Made by a program: the position numbers and the translations under genes. A DNA stretch of 64,000 bases. It comes from Pseudomonas sp. GM80. GTDB taxonomy: Bacteria; Pseudomonadota; Gammaproteobacteria; Pseudomonadales; Pseudomonadaceae. The stretch spans positions 1 to 64,000 of the forward strand of contig NZ_AKJD01000252.1 of assembly GCF_000282515.1 (NCBI RefSeq), written 5' to 3'. Below are positions 50,465 to 58,798 of the stretch, in pieces; position 1 is the stretch's first letter; each line of letters begins with the position of its first letter. The notes below the pieces were generated by a model that searched no databases, had not been told where the DNA came from, and was given only the letters and a program-made list of their open reading frames with translations.

Positions 50465-51271
50465 TTACTCGAGGATTTCCACCGGCATTCCGACTTCAAG
50501 CCGACCATTGCTGTCATTGACCAGGTTCTGGCCGAACATCGCGCCATCGGCTTCGGCGCGGTATTTCTGCAAGGTAGCCAAGGGTTCACGATCGGCACTG
50601 CGCTCGCCGGTTTGCGGGTCGATGGTGGTGAGGATGCAGCGCGAGCACGGCTTGACCACGCGAAACTCGACGTCGCCAATGCGAATCCGCTTCCAGCTGT
50701 CCTCGGCATACGCCTCGCTGCCTTCGATCACCAGATTGGGGCGAAAACGCAGCATCTCCAGCGGCCGCCCGACCTTGTGCGAAAGGTCCTGCAGCGACGC
50801 TTCACCAATCAACAGCAGCGGAAACCCGTCAGCGAAAGCGACCTGATCATCATCCTTGCCAAAACCTGACTGCGTGGTACGCGCACGATCCAGCGGCACC
50901 TGCACCAGACGGGTCGGTTTGCCGATAAACGCGCTGACCCAACGGGCCGCCTCGTCACCGGCATCCGGCACGCGCAACGTATCACGCCAGATCGTCACGC
51001 CGCGCAGTTCGGCGTCGTCGCCTGGCAGGGCGATTTCGATGGAAGACTGTTGGGGTGCGCTCAGGGTCAGACCGCCCTGAGCATTCCACAGGGCCGACAA
51101 CTGACTCATCTTCGCTTCCGCGCGCTGGGTCAGGAAGCGGCCACTGGCTTCGTCCACGAGCATCCAGCGTCGGTCGCCATCAAGCCCCAGCTTGTCGAGG
51201 TCGACGCTTTGCAGCACATCGACTTTGCCGGATTTCAACGGGTAACGATAAAGCGCGCTCAGACGCAGCAT
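50465..51271 (-). CDS. MOSC-domain protein, YcbX-like
   Basis: 268-residue protein with the MOSC N-terminal beta-barrel ('LSALYRYPLKSGKVDVLQSVDLDKLGLDGDRRWMLVDE') and a C-terminal MOSC domain containing 'VKPCSRCILTTIDPQTGER', whose Cys is the proposed molybdenum-cofactor ligand. YcbX-type proteins reduce N-hydroxylated compounds. The ferredoxin domain that E. coli YcbX carries at its C-terminus is absent here, so an external electron donor is needed. The ATG at 51271 follows a GGAG; the ten codons upstream are unlikely. Confidence 0.87.
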   Translation of the reverse strand: MLRLSALYRYPLKSGKVDVLQSVDLDKLGLDGDRRWMLVDEASGRFLTQRAEAKMSQLSALWNAQGGLTLSAPQQSSIEIALPGDDAELRGVTIWRDTLRVPDAGDEAARWVSAFIGKPTRLVQVPLDRARTTQSGFGKDDDQVAFADGFPLLLIGEASLQDLSHKVGRPLEMLRFRPNLVIEGSEAYAEDSWKRIRIGDVEFRVVKPCSRCILTTIDPQTGERSADREPLATLQKYRAEADGAMFGQNLVNDSNGRLEVGMPVEILE

Positions 51272-51369
51272 GGCCAGCTCCCTGGAGGATAAAACCGCCA
51301 CCCTATACGAGCTTCATGCACGAATCAAAAGATCAATTCGTACACTGGATTCCAGCTGCTACTCGACCT

Positions 51370-51503
51370 TGTGGCGAGGGGATTTATCCCCGTTCGGCTG
51401 CGCAGCAGTCGCAAATTCAGCAAATGCGGTTTAAATGGTGTACGAGTCAACTGCATTTGGGGCCGCTGCGCAGCCATCGGGGATAAATCCCCTCGCCACA
51501 GGG
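51370..51503. repeat. REPIN, 'ggggatttatcccc' family
   Basis: Inverted arms (ggcgaggggatttatccccg and its complement) with an added GCTGCGCAGC inner stem and a loop of about 60 bases. Its sister is at 3285-3417. Confidence 0.88.
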
Positions 51504-51527
51504 CTCACTCCTACAAAGGGGGTGTGA

Positions 51528-52463
51528 TCAGGCCGGGACTTCGTCGAGCATCAGGCGCTGGCGCACCACGTCGACCAGTTTGTCCGGCTGGAATTTGGAG
51601 AGGAAGTTGTCGCAGCCGACCTTCTTCACCATCGAGTCGTTGAAGCTGCCCGACAGCGAAGTGTGCAGCACCACGTACAGCCCACGCAGGCGCGGGTCAT
51701 TGCGAATTTCAGTGGTCAGTCGGTAACCGTCCATTTCCGGCATTTCCGCATCGGTGAAGATCATCAGCAGCTTGTCGGTCATGTTCACGCCGGTGTCAGC
51801 CCAGGCCTTGAGCATGTTCAGCGCCTTCAGACCGTCGCTGGCGATGTGCATTTTCACACCGAGTTGGCCGAGGGTGTCGCGCAGTTGCGAGAGCGCCACG
51901 TTGGAGTCGTCCACCAGCAGCACTTCACGGCCACGCGCACGTTCCAGCACTGGGTCTTCGAGTTTTTCCCGCGAGACTTTGGCGTTGTACGGGACGATTT
52001 CGGCGAGGACTTTCTCGACGTCGATGATCTCCACCAGTTGATCGTCGACTTTGCTGATCGCGGTCAGGTAATGCTGGCGACCGGCACTGGTCGGCGGCGG
52101 CAGGATGGCTTCCCAGTTCATGTTGACGATGCGGTCGACGCCACCGACGAGGAATGCCTGCACCGAACGGTTGTACTCGGTGACGATGATGGTGCTGTTC
52201 GGCCCCGGCACCAGCGGACGCATGCCGATCGCCTGCGACAGGTCGATGACCGGCAAGGTCTGACCGCGCAGATTGACCACACCGCAAACGAATGGGTGAC
52301 GCTGAGGCATCAGCGTCAGCTTCGGCAACTGCAAGACTTCCTGAACCTTGAACACGTTGATCGCGAACAATTGGCGTCCGGCCAGACGAAACATGAGAAT
52401 TTCCAGGCGATTCTCACCCACCAGTTGCGTGCGTTGGTCTACCGTGTCGAGAATGCCGGCCAT
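51528..52463 (-). CDS. cheV: CheV, CheW-receiver chemotaxis adaptor
   Basis: 311-residue protein: CheW domain about 20-165 ('ILMFRLAGRQLFAINVFKVQEVLQLP' through 'VVNLRGQTLPVIDLSQAIG') and receiver domain about 180-305 ('EVLLVDDSNVALSQL', 'FTDAEMPEMDGYRL' with the phosphoacceptor Asp, 'HTSLSG', 'FLSKFQPDKL'). CheV couples receptors to CheA, and its receiver acts as phosphate sink or adaptation switch. The ATG at 52463 has AGGAG 6 bases upstream; an 11-codon longer frame is less likely. No cheA or receptor gene is near. Confidence 0.93.
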   Translation of the reverse strand: MAGILDTVDQRTQLVGENRLEILMFRLAGRQLFAINVFKVQEVLQLPKLTLMPQRHPFVCGVVNLRGQTLPVIDLSQAIGMRPLVPGPNSTIIVTEYNRSVQAFLVGGVDRIVNMNWEAILPPPTSAGRQHYLTAISKVDDQLVEIIDVEKVLAEIVPYNAKVSREKLEDPVLERARGREVLLVDDSNVALSQLRDTLGQLGVKMHIASDGLKALNMLKAWADTGVNMTDKLLMIFTDAEMPEMDGYRLTTEIRNDPRLRGLYVVLHTSLSGSFNDSMVKKVGCDNFLSKFQPDKLVDVVRQRLMLDEVPA

Positions 52464-52917
52464 CAATGACTCCTGGGCTTGTTCTGATGAATTCACTATG
52501 TGAGGTTATCGGCTGCGCATGGCGGTTCTTTATCGCCATACCAAGTGCCGTCAAAAATGCCATGCTCAGGCATTGATGTCACATTAACATCATGCTTTAC
52601 TGGCCCGGTGATTTTCATCTGCTACATTCTCTGCAGCGCGACCTCGGTTGGCGCCGTAGGTTCCCGCGCCTAAGGGATTCCCCTAGGAACAATCAGGCCT
52701 AACCTGATGTTCGCAATATCCAATAGCCATTAATGTGACGCCATTCTCATTGCATGAACGGAGTCAGGCTATTGTGTGCGATCGCAGGTCAGTGGAAACA
52801 CCTCCTCTCGAAACCCCGAATCTGTGCACCTGCACACCGGGGCGCGATCTCGCGACGGTTCACGATCGTCGACACACACGGCATTCCCTCATCAGACATG
52901 ACGTTGTGGAGATAAGC
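52464..52917. other. Intergenic region cheV / helical protein, with a 19-bp palindrome
   Basis: 454 bases without a recognised gene. It must contain the cheV promoter on one side and that of the 52918 gene on the other. Notable is the near-perfect palindrome at 52669-52687. The first third is AT-richer than the coding DNA. A GTG-started extension of the next gene from 52735 is open but has composition unlike coding sequence, and I do not annotate it. Confidence 0.5.
52669..52687. promoter_or_regulatory. 19-bp palindrome, possible operator
   Basis: CCTAAGGGATTCCCCTAGG pairs at 8 of 9 positions about a central T. No T-run follows, so a terminator is unlikely. It lies 231 bases before the next start. 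The binding protein is unknown. Confidence 0.45.
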
Positions 52918-53388
52918 ATGCCAAACGATCGCAAGGACTGGGCGCAACGGTTCCCCGAGTTTATCCTCGAGGCTGAAACGCTTCTGGCCAAGTCCGAGGA
53001 ATGCCTCAGCCACCTGCAACTGATCAACAACGACAAGGACGCCATCGAGTGCATGCTCAGCACACTGCTGAAGCTGGCGAGCAAGGCAGATGCGCTGGCG
53101 CTGCAAGCGATTTCCGAATTTTCCCTGCATCTCCACGGCCTGCTCAATCATGCGCAGGATGAGGTCGACCTGCATGCACAGGCGCTCAACGCACTGCAAG
53201 ACTGCTTCACGTTGATGGCCTGGCAATTGGAACTGGTCGATCAAACCACTGGCCAGTTGAGCCTCGACGACAGCGAGCAGACCTCCCTGATCGAGGCCTT
53301 TGCCTCCCAGGTCGGCCAGAGCCAACTGCAACTGCCGCACCACGTCAAACCATTGTCCTTGGTGGCGTATTCGGACCGGCAAGCCTGA
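52918..53388 (+). CDS. Helical protein of unknown function between cheV and a NarL-type pair
   Basis: 156 residues, predicted all-helical, without signal peptide or membrane segment. It is acidic and leucine-rich: 'KSEECLSHLQLINNDKDAIECMLSTLLKLASKADALALQAISEFSLHLHGLLNHAQDEVDLHAQ'. The length and the four-helix pattern recall histidine-phosphotransfer domains, and 'HLHGLLNHA' loosely recalls their HxxKG box, but the Lys is replaced and I do not claim the match. The ATG at 52918 has GGAG 7 bases upstream. Neighbours are a chemotaxis adaptor and a two-component pair, so a signalling role is a fair guess only. Confidence 0.6.
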   Translation: MPNDRKDWAQRFPEFILEAETLLAKSEECLSHLQLINNDKDAIECMLSTLLKLASKADALALQAISEFSLHLHGLLNHAQDEVDLHAQALNALQDCFTLMAWQLELVDQTTGQLSLDDSEQTSLIEAFASQVGQSQLQLPHHVKPLSLVAYSDRQA

Positions 53389-53871
53389 CTCTGTGAAAAG
53401 ATTGCGCGTTGCCAGAGTCTGAAAGCGCAGACGGCGAATGTCGCAATTGAATAGTTCATACCTGCCAGCGACACAGTCGAATAAATAATCACATCTGATC
53501 TCAACGGACTTCTCGCTGCCGGTATCAGGGTTTGCCTGTGTATAAATAAGGCACTATCGATTCCTGTCGAATTGAATAAATCAACTTTTCCATAATGGAA
53601 CTCACGTCCAATACGACGTAATTCCTGACCGACTGGACATATATAGCAAACGCGACCAACGGTATCTTAAGTGGTATTATGCCGCGCATTAGTTGCTTTC
53701 AATTAATGGCACAGTGATTCCAGCGATAGGCTGCCAACGAAGTTGGCGGTTCAATATCGATCACGCGACGTTGTTGAATTCAATAACATAAATGACAGTG
53801 TTTTCAGACAGAGATCCGTCAGCCACTCTGACCGGTCTGCCCGCAGCTAACATCCATTGGCTCCATCCGTT
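53389..53871. other. AT-rich intergenic region before the NarL-type kinase
   Basis: 483 bases without a gene, clearly lower in GC than the flanking genes (stretches such as 'aataaataatcacatc' and 'cataataatgg'-like runs). A perfect 6-bp-stem hairpin GCCAACGAAGTTGGC lies at 53733-53747. Several weak -10-like TATAAT/TATTAT motifs are possible. This composition fits MvaT/H-NS-type silencing or a regulated promoter. Confidence 0.5.
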
Positions 53872-54765
53872 ATGTACGCCAGCCTCAAGTCAATCGCCAC
53901 ATGGCCACCTTCCCGGGAAAATGCCCGCCGGTTCACACTCATACTGAGTGTCGCCGCCGCGCTCGGCAGTGTGCTGACCTATGGTTTTTCCCTGCCGCTT
54001 TGCCTCGGACTGCTGCTGCTCAACGTCGCTGCCACCGCGTGTGTCTGGGTGCAATATCGGCTGTCGCGCAAGTCGATCAAGTTTCAGCCGCAGGAGTTGG
54101 CCGACCGCTTGCTCGAAGTCCAGGAAAACGAGCGCCATCGCCTCAGCCGGGAATTGCACGACGACATCGGCCAACTGCTGACTGCCGCCAAACTGCAAAG
54201 TGAATGGCTCAAGCGCCGCTTGCCGGACGACTTGCAGGAACAATGCAGCGTGCTCTGCGACACCCTTGAGGAAACCCTCAACAAAGTGCGTGACGTGTCG
54301 GCGATTCTCAATCCGCGGCAACTGACCAGCCTTGGCCTGGAGGCCAGTCTGCGCGCGCACTTGCTCAAGACGCTGACCAACACATCGGTGCACTGGAGCC
54401 TGGACTGCCAGCAGCGGCTGAACGGCATTCCCGAAGAAATGGCGGTCGCCGCTTTTCGCATTACTCAGGAAGCCGTGACCAATATCCTGCGCCATGCGCA
54501 GGCAAAGAATCTGCTGATTCGCGTCCAGCGTCTGCCCAAAGGCCTGACGCTGCTGATCAGCGATGACGGTCAGGGATTCGCCCCGGCAGCCAATCCGGGG
54601 CGGGAAGGACAACGCGGCATGGCCGGGATGGCCGAACGGATGGAGCAGTTGGGCGGCACCCTGAGCGTTACCAGCGAGCCGGGCAAAGGCACTCAAATCG
54701 AAGCACTTTTCCCCTGGGCGCCGCGTGCACTCGAGCGGGCCAGTACGAATAAGGTTATGCGTTGA
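53872..54765 (+). CDS. NarL-system sensor histidine kinase (HisKA_3)
   Basis: 297-residue kinase with two N-terminal membrane segments (about 22-42 and 44-64) and almost no periplasmic part. A HisKA_3 domain has the H box 'HRLSRELHDDIGQLL' (H96), and HATPase has 'RITQEAVTNILRHAQAK' and 'SDDGQGFAP...GQRGMAGMAERMEQLGG'. It phosphorylates the next gene's product. ATG 53872 and the in-frame TTG at 53857 are both possible; neither has a clear ribosome site. With no sensor domain outside, it probably senses within the membrane or through a partner. The signal is unknown. Confidence 0.85.
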   Translation: MYASLKSIATWPPSRENARRFTLILSVAAALGSVLTYGFSLPLCLGLLLLNVAATACVWVQYRLSRKSIKFQPQELADRLLEVQENERHRLSRELHDDIGQLLTAAKLQSEWLKRRLPDDLQEQCSVLCDTLEETLNKVRDVSAILNPRQLTSLGLEASLRAHLLKTLTNTSVHWSLDCQQRLNGIPEEMAVAAFRITQEAVTNILRHAQAKNLLIRVQRLPKGLTLLISDDGQGFAPAANPGREGQRGMAGMAERMEQLGGTLSVTSEPGKGTQIEALFPWAPRALERASTNKVMR

Positions 54766-55421
54766 CTTGTAACTTACTTCTGGTGGATGACCACTCGCTG
54801 ATCAGGGCCGGCGTGCGCGCTCTGGTGCTGGATATTCCCGGCTACGCGGTGATTGGCGAGGCCAATGACGGCTCGCAACTGCTCGAAATGGTCGAGCAAT
54901 TGAGTCCCGATATCGTACTGCTGGATATTTCCATGAAAGAAACCGGCGGCCTTGAAGCCCTGCAGCGACTCAAGCGCGTGCGCCCACAAAGCAAAGTGCT
55001 GATCCTGTCGATGCACACCGACCCGGCGCTGATCATGCAAGCGCTGGAATCCGGCGCGCATGGCTACCTGCTCAAGGACACCACGGCCACCGAACTGGAA
55101 CACGCGCTCGAAGCGTTGCGCAACAACGAGCGCTATCTGAGCCCGGCCATCGCCCATACAGTGATCAATCAGGCCCTGACGCGCAACCAGAAGACCCAGC
55201 CGGAAACCAGCGACTCGCACAATCTGACCGCGCGCCAACTGGAAATCCTGCGGCTGATCGTGCGCGGCAAATCGACCCGGGAGATCGCCAACGGCCTGGG
55301 CCTGAGCATCAAGACCGTCGAAACCCACCGCTCGCAGATCATGAAACGCCTGCAGATCTACGACGTAGCAGGCTTGGTGCTGTTCGCCGTGCGCGAGCAG
55401 ATCATCAGTCTGGACGACTGA
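54762..55421 (+). CDS. NarL/FixJ-family response regulator
   Basis: 219-residue regulator: receiver with 'LLVDDHSLIRAG' and phosphoacceptor D55 (VLLDISMKETGG), then a LuxR-type helix-turn-helix at about 150-210 (LTARQLEILRLIVRGKSTREIANGLGLSIKTVETHRSQIMKRL). It starts with TTG in a TTGA overlap with the kinase stop; there is no ATG or GTG close enough to keep the receiver whole. The 3' end overlaps the convergent lipid kinase gene by 17 bases. Confidence 0.87.
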   Translation: MTCNLLLVDDHSLIRAGVRALVLDIPGYAVIGEANDGSQLLEMVEQLSPDIVLLDISMKETGGLEALQRLKRVRPQSKVLILSMHTDPALIMQALESGAHGYLLKDTTATELEHALEALRNNERYLSPAIAHTVINQALTRNQKTQPETSDSHNLTARQLEILRLIVRGKSTREIANGLGLSIKTVETHRSQIMKRLQIYDVAGLVLFAVREQIISLDD

Positions 55422-56316
55422 CCGCGCCACTCAACAGTGGCGAGTCCGCCGGCAAATGCACCTGCAGCGCTGCCGGGCGCGCTTCGAAACGCATGTTGTC
55501 GCCTTCCAGTGGCTCACCGTCGAGATTGATGTAAAGCCCTTCGGCCACCTTGATTTCGACCCACGGCAAGCGGGTCCGCACAAACATGTTTTCGATGCCG
55601 AAACCGTCGCTGAGCAAATTTTTCAAAGTCCCCACCAGCTCCTGAGGCGCCGGCAGAATACTGATGTCCAGCAGGCCATCATCGGCCAGCGCCTGCGGGC
55701 ACAATACGTGCCCGCCGCCTGCCTGACGTCCATTGCCGATGCCCAGCGCAAGCAGTTCGCCACTCCAGTGGAAGTCCGGGCCTTGCAACTCGCCGTAGGC
55801 TGCATGCAATTCACTGAAGCGCGACAGGCCGGTGAACAGATACGCCGCCCCGCCCAGGACCTTTTTCAAGTCTTCCGAAGTATTGGCCGTGACCTGACTG
55901 CCAAAACCGCCGGTGGCCATGTTGAGAAAGATCTGCCCGCCAACCTCACCGAGATCGATGTCACGCGGCGACACCTCCAGCAACTCGAGGGCCTCGGCCG
56001 GTTCCAGCGGTACGCCTGCCGCACGGCAAAAATCGTTGGCCGTGCCCAAGGGCAACAGCACGAGACTGGCCTCGCCGGGATGCGCCGACAACGCCTGAGC
56101 GATGTCGCGCAAGGTGCCATCGCCACCGCCGGCAATGATGGTGCGGTAACCGGCGGTCAGCGCTTCCTCGACCATGCGCTCGGCATCACCCGCCTCCCAG
56201 GTCACCCGCACCGCCAGCTCCCAGCCTTGCTCGCGTTTGCGTTCGACAGCGCTGCGCACCGCCTCGTTGAGTGCCTGCTTGCCATGCAGAATCATTAGCG
56301 CCCTGCGTTCACTCAT
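55405..56316 (-). CDS. yegS: YegS-like lipid kinase
   Basis: 303-residue member of the diacylglycerol/lipid kinase family, of normal length. 'LMILHGKQALNEAVRSAV' opens the nucleotide domain, 'IIAGGGDGTLRDIAQAL' is the GGDGT ATP motif near 65, and 'LPLGTANDFCRAAGVPLEP' is the GTxNDF block. The C-terminal beta-sandwich ends with 'LDGEPLEGDNMRFEARPAALQVHLP'. It probably phosphorylates a membrane lipid such as phosphatidylglycerol. The ATG at 56316 has AGGGAG 8 bases upstream. Confidence 0.9.
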   Translation of the reverse strand: MSERRALMILHGKQALNEAVRSAVERKREQGWELAVRVTWEAGDAERMVEEALTAGYRTIIAGGGDGTLRDIAQALSAHPGEASLVLLPLGTANDFCRAAGVPLEPAEALELLEVSPRDIDLGEVGGQIFLNMATGGFGSQVTANTSEDLKKVLGGAAYLFTGLSRFSELHAAYGELQGPDFHWSGELLALGIGNGRQAGGGHVLCPQALADDGLLDISILPAPQELVGTLKNLLSDGFGIENMFVRTRLPWVEIKVAEGLYINLDGEPLEGDNMRFEARPAALQVHLPADSPLLSGAVSRPD

Positions 56317-56546
56317 TACGGTCACTCCCTGAATGGAATCGGTACGGGACATCTTGACCACTGCGCCACGTAAAAAAGCCGCAAGAATGGCAATTATTTC
56401 AAGCGTCCAAGCTTGCTCGTCCTACAGAGCAGGAAATCTTCCTACAAAACCTGAGGAAACGGCTGAATTGACCCGGCGCCAGCATTGGCACATCGTGCGC
56501 CGGCAACAGCAATTTTTCGATCTGAAACACACAAGGAAGTGCCGCA

Positions 56547-56627
56547 ATGAGTGGATACACGTTTAGCGCTTGCGATCGTTCAAAGGATAGCGAGCAACGG
56601 CCAGCAGGTGGACACCTCAATGCATAG
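56547..56627 (+). CDS. 26-codon leader ORF coupled to the small membrane protein gene
   Basis: A short frame, MSGYTFSACDRSKDSEQRPA followed by six residues, starts at an ATG with AAGGAAG 7 bases upstream, the best ribosome site of the region. Its stop codon lies 2 bases after the ATG of the next frame at 56620 (overlap of 8 bases), the usual geometry of translational coupling. Whether the peptide has a function is unknown. Confidence 0.4.
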   Translation: MSGYTFSACDRSKDSEQRPAGGHLNA

Positions 56628-56913
56628 CCAGGAAACCAGAACGCCGGTCAGCCCGCTTGCTCCACTTACGGAGAGTCGCGCCAGCCACAGCAACGGCGCC
56701 AAAACCGGAGAAGTGAATATGGAACCTCGCATCACCGAGCTTGAGACCCACCTCAAATACATTCGCCGGGACATGGATGAAGTTCGCGGCGATGTCAGAA
56801 CTATCAAACATCGGCTGGCCTACTCCGCAGGTGCAACCGCGGTCGTGCTGGGCTTGCTCGGATGGGTGGCGAACAGTCGGTTCGACCAGCTCGTCTCGAT
56901 CATGACGCGCTGA
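56620..56913 (+). CDS. Small coiled-coil, tail-anchored membrane protein (XhlA-like)
   Basis: 97 residues from the ATG at 56620, or 64 from the ATG at 56719 (GGAG 9 bases upstream). The conserved part 'MEPRITELETHLKYIRRDMDEVRGDVRTIKHRL' is a heptad-repeat helix followed by a membrane segment 'AYSAGATAVVLGLLGWVA' and a short tail. The layout is that of XhlA-type phage/cell-surface proteins, but no holin, lysin or other phage gene is near. The 33-residue N-terminal part is Ser/Pro/Thr-rich and poorly structured. Function is unknown. Confidence 0.65.
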   Translation: MHSQETRTPVSPLAPLTESRASHSNGAKTGEVNMEPRITELETHLKYIRRDMDEVRGDVRTIKHRLAYSAGATAVVLGLLGWVANSRFDQLVSIMTR

Positions 56914-56967
56914 CCGTACAGGCAGGCTTCGGAGACGACCTCCGAGCCTGCCCCTGCGATCGACGTG

Positions 56968-58194
56968 TCAGCTCAGCAGATCGCTGAGCGGAATGAAGAC
57001 TACTTCGTCGCCCTCGCCAAGCGTGCGCCCCTCCAGCACCTCCACCAGTCCATCGGCCCAGGCCGCACTGCGCAGGACACCCGAACTTTGATTGCGATAA
57101 ATAACCGCACGACCTTGCTCAAGGCGACCCCGCAAATACTCACGGCGATTGCCTGCCACGGGCCAGTCAAACCCCGCCGGTACCGGGAACTTCAGTGGCT
57201 CCACGTCCTGCACGCCCTGGCGACGCAACAGGTAGGGACGGGTCAGCAAGGCGAAGGTCACCAGGGTCGAAGCAGGATTACCCGGGAGGCCGATCACCGG
57301 CACCTTACGAAAATGGCCGAACGTCAGTGGCTTGCCGGGTTTGATCGCGAGTTTCCACAACGCCAGCTCACCCTCCTCCCTCAGCGCAATGCCGAGAAAA
57401 TCGGCCTCACCCACGGACACGCCTCCGGTCGAGAGAATCAGGTCGACATCCTGCAAGGCGCCAAGCCGCTCACGGGTTGTGGCCAGATCGTCCGGAAGAA
57501 TCCCGGCATCAATCACTTCACACCCCATGCGCTGCAACCAACTGCACAGCACCACCCGGTTGCTGTTGTAAATCTGCCCCGGACCCAACGCCTGCCCCGG
57601 TTCGACCAGCTCATCGCCAGTGGACAACACCGCCACGCGCACCTTGCGCACCACGCTCAATCCGGCACAGCCCAGAGACGCAGCCAGGCCTTGCTCGATC
57701 GGTCCGAGCCGGGTGCCGGCCGACAAAACCAGCTCACCCACCGTGGTTTCCTGGCCTTGCGGACGGATGTTCTGTCCTGGCGTCATCCTTTCGAGAAAAC
57801 GCACACGACCCTCTGCAAGGACCTCGGCGTTTTCCTGCATTTCAACGCAATCGGCACCCGCCGGTACCGGAGCGCCAGTGAAGATGCGCGCACAGGTACC
57901 CGGCGCGAGCGCTTCGGGAGCCTGCCCGGCGAAGACCTTTTGGCTCACCGGCAAAGGTTCGCCCGTCCAGTCAGCCAGTTTCAGCGCATAGCCATCCATC
58001 GCACTGTTCGGCCACGGCGGCAGATCCAGCGTCGAAATCAGATCCTCGGCCAGCACGCGGCCCTGAACGTCTGCCAATGGCAAAAATTCCCGCTCGGCAA
58101 TCGGCGAGGCCTCGGCCATTTCCAGCAGGCGCGCCAGCGCCACTTCGACCGGCATCAAGGCACCGGTCTTGCCCGGCTTACCCACGGGATTCAC
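56968..58194 (-). CDS. moeA: MoeA, molybdopterin molybdenumtransferase
   Basis: 408-residue MoeA: N-terminal 'PVEVALARLLEMA', then 'PPWPNSAMDGYAL', 'RIFTGAPVPAGADCVEMQE', and the MoCF domain 'VAVLSTGDELVEPG...IYNSNRVVL', 'LILSTGGVSVGEADF', 'PVIGLPGNPASTLVTF'. It inserts molybdate into adenylated molybdopterin. The start is GTG 58194, overlapping moaB by 17 bases; ATG 58155, 13 codons later, is an alternative. It follows moaB in an operon. Confidence 0.92.
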   Translation of the reverse strand: MNPVGKPGKTGALMPVEVALARLLEMAEASPIAEREFLPLADVQGRVLAEDLISTLDLPPWPNSAMDGYALKLADWTGEPLPVSQKVFAGQAPEALAPGTCARIFTGAPVPAGADCVEMQENAEVLAEGRVRFLERMTPGQNIRPQGQETTVGELVLSAGTRLGPIEQGLAASLGCAGLSVVRKVRVAVLSTGDELVEPGQALGPGQIYNSNRVVLCSWLQRMGCEVIDAGILPDDLATTRERLGALQDVDLILSTGGVSVGEADFLGIALREEGELALWKLAIKPGKPLTFGHFRKVPVIGLPGNPASTLVTFALLTRPYLLRRQGVQDVEPLKFPVPAGFDWPVAGNRREYLRGRLEQGRAVIYRNQSSGVLRSAAWADGLVEVLEGRTLGEGDEVVFIPLSDLLS

Positions 58195-58717
58195 AAGGTG
58201 CCGCCTGTTTCAGATGGGGCACGAAGTTGCAGGGACGGTGCCGGGAGTCCAGCTGCTCGGCGAGAATGCCATCCCAGCCGGTGCGCACGGCGTTGGTCGA
58301 GCCTGGCAGGCAGCACACCAGCGTGCCATTGGCCAGACCGGCCAAGGCTCGGGACTGCACGGTGGATGTACCGATATCGGCCACCGAGATCTGCCGGAAC
58401 AATTCACCAAAACCATCCACCTGCTTGTCGAGCAGACACGCCACTGCTTCAGGGGTGCTGTCCCGACCGGTAAAACCAGTGCCCCCGGTAATCAGCACGA
58501 CCTGCACAACATCGTCAGCTATCCAGCTGGCGACTTGCGCACGGATTTTGTAGAGGTCATCTTTGAGCAACACCCGTTCAGCCAGCAGGTGGCCTGCGGC
58601 CGTGAGGCGGTCGACGAAGACCTGGCCCGAAGTGTCGGTTTCCAGCGTTCGGGTATCACTGACAGTCAGCACGGCGATATTGAGCGGTGCGAAAGGTACA
58701 TCAGCCTTGGCTTTCAT
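58178..58717 (-). CDS. moaB: MoaB, molybdenum cofactor biosynthesis protein B
   Basis: 179-residue MogA/MoaB-type protein: 'IAVLTVSDTRTLETDTSG' and 'VLITGGTGFTGRDSTPEAV' form the molybdopterin-binding site, and 'CCLPGSTNAVRTGWDGIL' is the later family block. It adenylates molybdopterin or assists this step before MoeA. It is first in the moaB-moeA operon and divergent from mobA, with 81 bases between. Confidence 0.93.
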   Translation of the reverse strand: MKAKADVPFAPLNIAVLTVSDTRTLETDTSGQVFVDRLTAAGHLLAERVLLKDDLYKIRAQVASWIADDVVQVVLITGGTGFTGRDSTPEAVACLLDKQVDGFGELFRQISVADIGTSTVQSRALAGLANGTLVCCLPGSTNAVRTGWDGILAEQLDSRHRPCNFVPHLKQAAPCESRG

Positions 58718-58798
58718 AGGCTCGTCCAGTTGTAGGAGAAACAGCCCGGTGTTATATCACAGCGCCCCCTTTTTTCGCCGCCCCTCTGGAGAGCCGAC

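Noticed and set aside
52735..52917. GTG-started extension of the helical protein gene by 61 residues
   Set aside because: The extension is rich in Arg, Thr, Pro and Cys and unlike the rest of the protein, whereas ATG 52918 has a good ribosome site.
56620..56913. Prophage remnant because of the XhlA-like protein
   Set aside because: No holin, lysin, tail, integrase or attachment-site repeat is near, and flanking genes are core metabolism.
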